Origin: JBFWIW01 sp050253535
Lineage (GTDB): Bacteria > Bacillota > Clostridia > Oscillospirales > Oscillospiraceae
Assembly: GCA_050253535.1 (NCBI GenBank)
Contig: JBFWIW010000058.1
Span: forward strand, 1 to 20,251
Length of the DNA stretch: 20,251 bases
Direction: 5' to 3'
The notes under the pieces are model-generated. The model was not told the origin of the DNA. It worked only from the letters and a program-made list of their open reading frames with translations, and did no database searches. Position 1 is the first letter of the stretch. Each line of letters begins with the position of its first letter. Both the position numbers and the translations under genes were made by a program. Positions 14,667 through 20,251 of the stretch are shown here, piece after piece.

Positions 14667-14710
14667 CGCGGTTTTAGTATAATCTGCTTAGATGAAATTC
14701 TAAATAACTC
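14627..14710 (+). promoter_or_regulatory. Promoter with three copies of a 12-base motif; likely operator of the HTH-kinase protein
   Basis: A promoter with -35 TTGACT (14657-14662) and -10 TATAAT (14678-14683) has a short 15-base spacer. TCTAAATAGCTC occurs at 14645-14656, its exact reverse complement at 14627-14638, and a one-mismatch copy TCTAAATAACTC at 14699-14710. The copies flank the promoter on both sides. Because the first gene downstream encodes an ArsR-type DNA-binding domain, self-repression through these sites is a natural reading. That is inference; two of the copies also form the pheST terminator. Confidence 0.55.
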
Positions 14711-14723
14711 GGGAGGTGGTTTG

Positions 14724-16031
14724 TTGGCTTTCGGAGAGATTTTTAAAGCGATATCGGATCCCGCAAGGCGCGAGATACTCGTCCTGCTGAAGGGTGGGAG
14801 GATGTCCGCCGGGGATATCGCAGGACGTTTTGAAATGACGGGCGCGACCATATCCTATCATCTGTCGCAGCTCAAAAAGTCTGAGCTTATTTTTGAGGAA
14901 AAAGAGAAGAACTTCGTATATTATGGATTGAATCCCTCGGTAACAGAGGAGCTTGCGCAGTGGATTTCCCAGTTTTCGACAGGAAAAGAGGAATTCCGGG
15001 GGAAACCGATCCTGAACCTGTCCGATCCGGACGTGCTCAGGGAATATCTGCTCGATAAGGGGATTGTAAAAGCGGGAGAGGAATTTACTGCGCGTTACTG
15101 CGGCGGGGGAGTGTCCTGTACCGTATGTTTCGTAACGGTGGGAGACCGAAATATAATAGTTAAGCAGGGACTCCAGAAACTCAAGGTCAAAGAGACATGG
15201 CTCTGTGACCCGAACCGCATGGACGCGGAGCAGGGGGCTAACCGTATTTACCACGAAATTATGCCGGACTGCGCACCGGATGTATACGGTTATGATGGAG
15301 AGAATTATATTTATTGGCGGGAGGCCGTCCCGGACTCATGGCGCATGTGGAAGGCCGATCTCCTTGCGGGGAAACTGGATTTCGGCGCGGCGGAGAAGGT
15401 TGTTAACACGCTCCTATCCGTCCACAATGCCTGCGCAGCGCGGGATGAAGTTAAAAAACGCTTTGAAAACAAGGATATTTTCTACTACCTGCGCGTCTCG
15501 CCTTATATTGAATTCACACTGGGTAAATATCCGGAGCTCCGCGGCTTTGCTCAGCCGCTTATAAACAAGCTGATGGACAGCGGTATTACGCTTGTGCACG
15601 GCGATTTCAGCCCTAAGAATATCATGACGGACGGCGACGGGGTAAGCATACTCGACTATGAGGTCGCGCATTACGGCCATCCGGCGTTCGACCTCGCTTT
15701 TTTCAGCAACCATTTCGTTTTGAAAGCTGTGAAAAACAGGAAGTGGGCGGCCAGTTACCTCAATATGCTTGAATATATGATGGACATCTATTTTGCCGGC
15801 GTGACGTGTATGGAAAGAGGAGAGCTGGAGAGCGTTTATGTCCGGCTCCTCTCCATACTCATGATAGCGCGCGTCGACGGGAAGTCCCCGGCGGAGTATA
15901 TAACGCAGGAGAGCGACAAAGTGCTCATAAGAAACTGCGCCCGAGCAATGATAGACCAAAAAGTCGAGCGCTGCGGCGACGCGGCGGAGCTGATACTCGT
16001 AAAAATTAAAGAGAAAGCGCAGGGAAACTGA
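14724..16031 (+). CDS. Fusion of an ArsR-type winged helix and an APH-family kinase
   Basis: A single 435-residue frame joins two complete domains. Residues 1-85 are an ArsR/SdpR-like winged helix (FKAISDPARREILVLLKGG, then MTGATISYHLSQLKKSELI). There is no ArsR-type metal-binding Cys pair. Residues about 100-430 form an aminoglycoside-phosphotransferase-like kinase: Lys147 in IIVKQ, the Brenner motif HGDFSPKN (292-299) with catalytic Asp294 and Asn299, and the metal ligand Asp311 in LDYEVAHYGHPAFDLAF. All key residues are present, so both parts should work. The TTG at 14724 lies 7 bases after GGAGG; another TTG at 14721 is less well spaced. The stop is one base before the enolase-like start. 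The kinase substrate is unknown. A sensor whose kinase-fold domain binds a metabolite and controls DNA binding is equally possible. Confidence 0.85.
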   Translation: MAFGEIFKAISDPARREILVLLKGGRMSAGDIAGRFEMTGATISYHLSQLKKSELIFEEKEKNFVYYGLNPSVTEELAQWISQFSTGKEEFRGKPILNLSDPDVLREYLLDKGIVKAGEEFTARYCGGGVSCTVCFVTVGDRNIIVKQGLQKLKVKETWLCDPNRMDAEQGANRIYHEIMPDCAPDVYGYDGENYIYWREAVPDSWRMWKADLLAGKLDFGAAEKVVNTLLSVHNACAARDEVKKRFENKDIFYYLRVSPYIEFTLGKYPELRGFAQPLINKLMDSGITLVHGDFSPKNIMTDGDGVSILDYEVAHYGHPAFDLAFFSNHFVLKAVKNRKWAASYLNMLEYMMDIYFAGVTCMERGELESVYVRLLSILMIARVDGKSPAEYITQESDKVLIRNCARAMIDQKVERCGDAAELILVKIKEKAQGN

Positions 16032-16032
16032 A

Positions 16033-17340
16033 ATGCCCGATTTTACGATTAAGGACATATCCGCGAGACAGGTTTTCGACTCGCGCGCAAATCCCACGGT
16101 CGAGGTTGAGGTGACGCTCGAGAGCGGCGTCGTCGGCCGCGCCATCGTGCCATCCGGCGCGTCCACAGGAAAGTATGAGGCGCTTGAACTGCGAGACGGG
16201 GATATGAAATACCTCGGCGGAAAGAGTGTCAAAATAGCGATAGCCAATATACACAGGGAATTGGCGCCGCTTCTCAAGGGAAAACAGGCGGACCGTCAGG
16301 CGGAGCTTGATTATGCGATGATAGCCCTGGACGGGACGGAAAACAAGCAGAGACTTGGGGCAAACGCCATCCTCGGCTGCTCTATGGCCATCGCATGGGC
16401 CGCGGCAAGCGCAAAGGGCGAGCCGCTGTACCGCTATCTCGGCGGGGCTTCCGCGCGGACGGTACCGGTTCCCATGATACAGATAATCGGCGGCGGCGCG
16501 CATGCCGTGGATTCTATCGACATACAGGATTTTCTTGTCGTTCCGATGAGTGCCGACAGTTTTGAGCGCGGCTTCGAGATGGTGGTGGACGTCTACAACG
16601 CGACGAAGAAGGTGTTCAAAAAGTACGGAAAGCCCCTCGCCATAGCCGATGAGGGCGGCTTCTGGCCGACGGACTTCAAGACGAACGAGGAGGGGCTGCG
16701 GCTTCTTGCCGAGGGTATAAAAGAGGCTGGTTATGTTCCGGGAAAGGACGTCGCCATTGCGCTCGACATCGCTTCGAGCGAGTTTTACGACGAGGAGAAG
16801 GGGACCTATAAGCTGAGCCTCGAAGGCCGCGAGCTCACGCGCGGCGAGTTTGTCGGTCTTCTCTGCGAATGGGTCGAAAAATATCCCATTGTCTCCATAG
16901 AGGACGGCTGTTCCGAATTCGACTGGGAGGGGAACGCGCTCCTTACAAAAAAACTTGGCAAAAAAATTCAGATAATCGGCGACGACCTGTTTACGACGAA
17001 CATCGCCCGCATAAAAAAGGGTGTATCCATGGGCGTCTGCAACTCAGTGCTCATTAAGATGAACCAGATCGGCACGCTTACCGAGACGCTTGAGGCAATT
17101 GAATACACCAAAAACCACGGATATCTGCCGGTAATTTCTGCACGCTCGGGAGAGACCGAGGACGCGACGATTGTTCACCTCGCGATAGCCTCTAACGCGG
17201 GTCAATTAAAGGTCGGTTCCGTGGCAAGGAGCGAACGGACCGTCAAGTGGAATGAATGTATACGCATGGAGGGGCATCTCGGAGCGTCGGGCATATACCC
17301 TTCCGGCGCTGTTTTCGAAAGGATAAGAGAGAGAAAGTAA
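16033..17340 (+). CDS. Divergent enolase-family protein
   Basis: A 435-residue enolase homologue of normal length. Retained: the PSGAST loop (40-45), Glu207 in ADEGG, metal ligands Asp245, Glu290 and Asp317, Lys342 in LIKMNQIGTLTET and Lys393 in GQLKVG. Changed compared with classical enolases: the invariant SHRSGETED reads SARSGETED (Ala370 in place of His, yeast His373); INGGEHADN reads IGGGAHAVD (152-160); QEF reads QDF (Asp166 at yeast Glu168); DSRGNPT reads DSRANPT. It may therefore not act on 2-phosphoglycerate, or only weakly. The gene sits between the HTH-kinase fusion (1-base gap) and a GpsA-like dehydrogenase (overlap), not in a glycolytic cluster. Without the rest of the genome I cannot exclude that it is the organism's only enolase. 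Confidence 0.85.
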   Translation: MPDFTIKDISARQVFDSRANPTVEVEVTLESGVVGRAIVPSGASTGKYEALELRDGDMKYLGGKSVKIAIANIHRELAPLLKGKQADRQAELDYAMIALDGTENKQRLGANAILGCSMAIAWAAASAKGEPLYRYLGGASARTVPVPMIQIIGGGAHAVDSIDIQDFLVVPMSADSFERGFEMVVDVYNATKKVFKKYGKPLAIADEGGFWPTDFKTNEEGLRLLAEGIKEAGYVPGKDVAIALDIASSEFYDEEKGTYKLSLEGRELTRGEFVGLLCEWVEKYPIVSIEDGCSEFDWEGNALLTKKLGKKIQIIGDDLFTTNIARIKKGVSMGVCNSVLIKMNQIGTLTETLEAIEYTKNHGYLPVISARSGETEDATIVHLAIASNAGQLKVGSVARSERTVKWNECIRMEGHLGASGIYPSGAVFERIRERK

Positions 17341-18377
17341 TGGCAATTATAACTGTAATCGGCGCGGGCATGATGGGTTCGGCGCTTGCGTTTCCACTGC
17401 GCGATAACGGACACACAGTGCGGATCGCGGGCTCGCCGCTGGACGGAGAGATAATAGACAGGCTGCGCATTGACGGATATCATTTGAATTTAAAACGTAC
17501 GCTTCCCGGCGGGATAGAATACTATGATGTCTCAGAAATCGATAGGGCCATAACGGGAGCCGACCTCATCCTCTGCGGGGTCAGCAGCTTCGGGCTGGAC
17601 TGGTTTATTCAGAGCATTATCCCGATACTCCAGGGCGGCGTGCCGGTGCTCTCCGTGACAAAGGGTATGCTGGATTTAGCCGACGGAGGTATGACGACAT
17701 ATCCGGAGCTTTTCCGGACAAGTACTGATAAAAGCATCCCATTCTGCGCCGTCGGCGGGCCGAGTACGAGTTATGAGCTCGCGGACAGGGATTATACGTG
17801 CGTCACATTCTGCGGCTGGGACATGGATGTCCTGCGGAGAATTAAGGCATATTTTGCTTCGGACTATTACCATATAAGCCTTTCGACGGACGTGCGCGGC
17901 GTGGAGTGCGCCGTCGCCCTGAAAAACGCTTACGCCCTGGCGGTGAGCCTTGCCGTAGGCATGTCCTGGGCACGCGAGGGCAGGGAGTTTGAACACTACA
18001 ACTCACAGGCCGCGCTATTCGGGCAAAGTATTTTCGAAATGCAGGCGCTTCTGCGCCTCTGCGGCGAAAAAGACTCCAACATCATGCTCGCCGCAGGCGA
18101 CCTGTATGTCACTGTGTTCGGCGGCAGGACGAGAAAGATAGGGACGCTCCTTGGCACCGGGCTTGGTATTGAAGAGGCGCTTGAGACGCTCTCGGGCGTC
18201 ACGCTGGAATCCATAGTCATAACAAAGCGTATGGCGCGCGCCGTGGGCGTTCTTAAGGCGAGGGGAGAAATCCCCAATGACGCTTTCCCGCTTTTATGCC
18301 ACATCGGTGAGCTTGTTGAGGGAAAAACAAAGCGCGATATTCCATGGGGAAAATTCGAGCGCGAGGTCGAAATATAA
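17340..18377 (+). CDS. GpsA-like NAD(P)-dependent dehydrogenase, substrate uncertain
   Basis: A 345-residue protein of the glycerol-3-phosphate dehydrogenase family. The N-terminal Rossmann fold carries GAGMMG (8-13). Family residues Lys109 in SVTKGM, Lys195 in ALKN and Asp254 in AGDLYVT are kept. The phosphate-contact motif, usually GRNRK or SRNRR, reads GRTRK (262-266), so the conserved Asn is Thr264. The segment MSWAREGREFEHYNSQAALF (208-227) also differs from standard GpsA. The start is the ATG overlapping the enolase stop (TAATG at 17338-17342). A longer frame beginning at 17256 is the end of the enolase gene. It may reduce or oxidise a polyol phosphate, or a phospho-acid related to the enolase-like step; the true substrate is not visible in the sequence. 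Confidence 0.82.
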   Translation: MAIITVIGAGMMGSALAFPLRDNGHTVRIAGSPLDGEIIDRLRIDGYHLNLKRTLPGGIEYYDVSEIDRAITGADLILCGVSSFGLDWFIQSIIPILQGGVPVLSVTKGMLDLADGGMTTYPELFRTSTDKSIPFCAVGGPSTSYELADRDYTCVTFCGWDMDVLRRIKAYFASDYYHISLSTDVRGVECAVALKNAYALAVSLAVGMSWAREGREFEHYNSQAALFGQSIFEMQALLRLCGEKDSNIMLAAGDLYVTVFGGRTRKIGTLLGTGLGIEEALETLSGVTLESIVITKRMARAVGVLKARGEIPNDAFPLLCHIGELVEGKTKRDIPWGKFEREVEI

Positions 18378-18379
18378 GC

Positions 18380-18426
18380 AAAAAGAACGGGCGCATCAAA
18401 TTATATTTGATGCGCCCGTTCTTTTT
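18380..18426. terminator. Two-way terminator between converging operons
   Basis: Arms 18380-18400 and 18406-18426 are perfectly complementary over 21 bp with a 5-base loop. The outermost bases are an A-run and a T-run, so both strands end in T. It starts 3 bases after the dehydrogenase stop and ends 6 bases before the stop of the converging beta-propeller gene. Confidence 0.93.
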
Positions 18427-18431
18427 TATTT

Positions 18432-20251
18432 TCAGCCGTTCGGCAGGGTGACGGTTTTAAGTTTTGCAAAGCCGTCGAGAGAGAGGATTGTGACGCTCTC
18501 GGGTGTACAGATATAGATGTTGTCGCCGATATAGACGCCGCGCGTATCGCTGGCCCAGCCGGCTGTGGCGATGGAGGCAAGAAGCTTGAAGGAGCCGTCT
18601 GTATAGGCGTATAACTCATAAGCGCTGTCGGTCGCAAAACCGATGAGGTTTTTCCCCATGTCCGCGAGCACCGCGTGGTGGTTATAGAGGGCCGGCGACC
18701 ACGTCGCTTCCAGCTCCATCGATGTTTTCTCGGTCACGTCCGCGGGATCGGATACGTCGAACATGGAGAGCTTGAGGTTCTGCGTACGGCCGTCTTCATC
18801 GGCCGACATGCCTATGCCCAGAAGGAGTCCGTCCCCGTATGGGTGCAGATACTCGGAAAAGCCGGGTATCTTAAGGGCGCTCAGAACGGTGGGGTTTTCC
18901 GGATCGGATAGGTCGACCGCGAAGAGCGGATCGGTCTGGCGGAAGGTTACGAAATAACCGATATCGTCTGAAAATCTGACGGAATAGACACGTTCATCCT
19001 CGCCCAGACCGGTGACACTGCCGATAAGCGCCATGTCGCTGTCCAGTACATAGAGACCGGAGGTATTGGGGTATTCGTCATATACATAATTGGTCCAGCC
19101 GTACTTTTCGTCAGTGTAGGCGTGATAGCGGTTCTCGGAAGTTGTTGTGACGACGCGCAGATTCCCATCGTATTCGTCCATCGCAAACTGGTTTACCAGA
19201 TAGCCCGGCACCTGTGCGGAGGCCGCATATGCGACTATGCCGTCCGTGACGGAAAAACGCATAACGTCGGTGGCCGAATAGCTTCTGCAGTCAATAACGG
19301 AGTACTGATCCTCGGTATAGGGATCGCTCTCCTGGGTATCCCATACGGAACTGCCGATATAAAGGTTCTTCTCACTCATATAAACGGTGGAGGAATTGCC
19401 GAGAACGGAGATGTTGGATAAGGACTCACCGGCGCCGATGTCTATGGAGGAAATGACTGTCCAACTCGTTGATGATATATGGCCGGGGATAATTATGCGG
19501 TCTATAGGCATGATGGTTGCGACGCCCTTGGCATAGGTATACGGGATAAAAGTACCCGGATCGTCTTCAACGGTTTGATAGACATAACGGGTGCTTATGA
19601 GATAGAGCACGCCGTCCATAAGGCGGCTTGAAGAGAGCGTGCCGTCCTGCCCGAATGTGGCTGATATACGCGGATTTTCAGGGTCGGACACGTCGTAGAT
19701 ATCGGCATATACTTTTTCGCAATTATCGCAATTGTAATAATCGCCGGTTTCAGGCATGCTCCATTCGTAAACGGTCCTTATAAGAATTATGCTCTCACCG
19801 CTCAGATACATGTCGGAGACATATTCGTTGTAGCTGTAATTTTCGTCATATTCGCTCTCCTTGGAAACAATCGTGTCGGAGACTACGGATGTGCCGTCCC
19901 CAAGGGCCTTAAGTATTGTGAGTTCGCGGCTGTTTCTCAGGATGTAAATGTACTCGCCGTCGGTCTTCACAATATCTGATTCGTCTATTCCGTCGACCTG
20001 TACGTTAGTTCCCGAGTAATCGGAACTCCCATCGGCGTTTGTTTCCATGGCCTTACCGGAATCGATGGCTGCTGATTCCGTGGCGGTGGAAACCGCCGGT
20101 GCCGAGGCGGAGACTGCGGCGCCGTCCGAGACCGCCATCGTGTCCGTTGCAAACACACCTCGTACCTCACCATAGGAAGTATTGACAGCCGAGGCTATAA
20201 CGTCATATACATCATCGTACGATTGCAGAGACAGGAGCTCGGGTGCGGGAG
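18432..20251 (-). CDS. Secreted beta-propeller domain protein (5' end cut by window edge)
   Basis: At least 606 codons of a large extracytoplasmic protein; the frame is open to the right edge, so the N-terminus and any signal are missing. The visible start, SLQSYDDVYDVIASA, and then DYSGTNVQVDGIDESDIVKTDGEYIYILR are typical of the clostridial beta-propeller family (Pfam Beta_propel). Blade-like repeats follow, such as DIYDVSDPENPRISATFGQDG, LFAVDLSDPENPTVLSALKI and LSMFDVSDPADVTEKTS. A low-complexity Ala/Ser/Thr stretch lies shortly before the propeller. The function of the family is not established; surface or substrate binding is likely. It ends 6 bases from the shared terminator. Confidence 0.88.
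   Translation of the reverse strand, partial: PAPELLSLQSYDDVYDVIASAVNTSYGEVRGVFATDTMAVSDGAAVSASAPAVSTATESAAIDSGKAMETNADGSSDYSGTNVQVDGIDESDIVKTDGEYIYILRNSRELTILKALGDGTSVVSDTIVSKESEYDENYSYNEYVSDMYLSGESIILIRTVYEWSMPETGDYYNCDNCEKVYADIYDVSDPENPRISATFGQDGTLSSSRLMDGVLYLISTRYVYQTVEDDPGTFIPYTYAKGVATIMPIDRIIIPGHISSTSWTVISSIDIGAGESLSNISVLGNSSTVYMSEKNLYIGSSVWDTQESDPYTEDQYSVIDCRSYSATDVMRFSVTDGIVAYAASAQVPGYLVNQFAMDEYDGNLRVVTTTSENRYHAYTDEKYGWTNYVYDEYPNTSGLYVLDSDMALIGSVTGLGEDERVYSVRFSDDIGYFVTFRQTDPLFAVDLSDPENPTVLSALKIPGFSEYLHPYGDGLLLGIGMSADEDGRTQNLKLSMFDVSDPADVTEKTSMELEATWSPALYNHHAVLADMGKNLIGFATDSAYELYAYTDGSFKLLASIATAGWASDTRGVYIGDNIYICTPESVTILSLDGFAKLKTVTLPNG

Noticed and set aside
14724..16031. Two separate genes merged by a sequencing error.
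   Set aside because: Both domains are complete, the linker is continuous without a stop or a second ribosome site and start, and spacing to neighbouring genes fits one gene. It could still be tested with reads.
1..20251. CRISPR arrays, insertion sequences, prophage genes, tRNA or rRNA genes.
   Set aside because: No regularly spaced repeats, transposase or phage-type genes, or tRNA/rRNA patterns were seen on either strand.

Overview
The window looks like a scaffold from a spore-forming Firmicute of the class Clostridia, probably near Oscillospiraceae. This rests on gene content: a CotF-type spore coat gene, an IreB homologue, an NlpC/P60 peptidase with SH3 domains, a T-box ahead of pheST, an nnr-lipoprotein-alr-mazF operon, strong GGAGG ribosome sites and frequent TTG starts. 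No taxonomic search was possible. A run of 100 N at 6825-6924 marks a scaffold gap, so this may be a draft or metagenome assembly.

Layout. 1-2682 (minus): a zinc/manganese uptake operon in the order Fur-family regulator, lipoprotein receptor, ATPase, permease (cut by the left edge), read from a consensus promoter. 2627-3988 (minus): a conserved small protein and a secreted cell-wall peptidase in one unit with a clear promoter and terminator. 4055-4439 (minus): ireB with its own promoter and terminator. 4564-5125 (minus): two small spore-coat-type genes. 5196-6194: an unrecognised 194-residue protein and about 300 bases of GC-rich, strongly self-complementary DNA without a gene. 6211-6759 (minus): a secreted protein of unknown function, then the gap. 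6941-10859 (minus): NAD(P)H-hydrate repair enzyme, lipoprotein, alanine racemase and a MazF toxin with no visible antitoxin. 10868-14659 (plus): a phenylalanine T-box and pheS-pheT. 14627-18426 (plus): a tightly coupled three-gene operon. 18432-20251 (minus): a secreted beta-propeller protein cut by the right edge.

The most interesting part is 14.6-18.4 kb. The first gene fuses an ArsR-type DNA-binding domain to a complete APH-type small-molecule kinase. The second is an enolase-family protein that keeps the metal ligands and catalytic lysines but has lost the conserved active-site His of the SHRSGET motif and has other changes in the substrate loops. The third is a GpsA-like dehydrogenase with a changed residue in the phosphate-binding motif. 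Start and stop codons touch or overlap, and three copies of a 12-base motif surround the promoter. I infer a self-regulated, possibly undescribed metabolic module acting on a phosphorylated small acid or polyol. The substrate cannot be told from sequence.

The remaining genes are mostly ordinary housekeeping, metal uptake, cell-envelope and sporulation functions.
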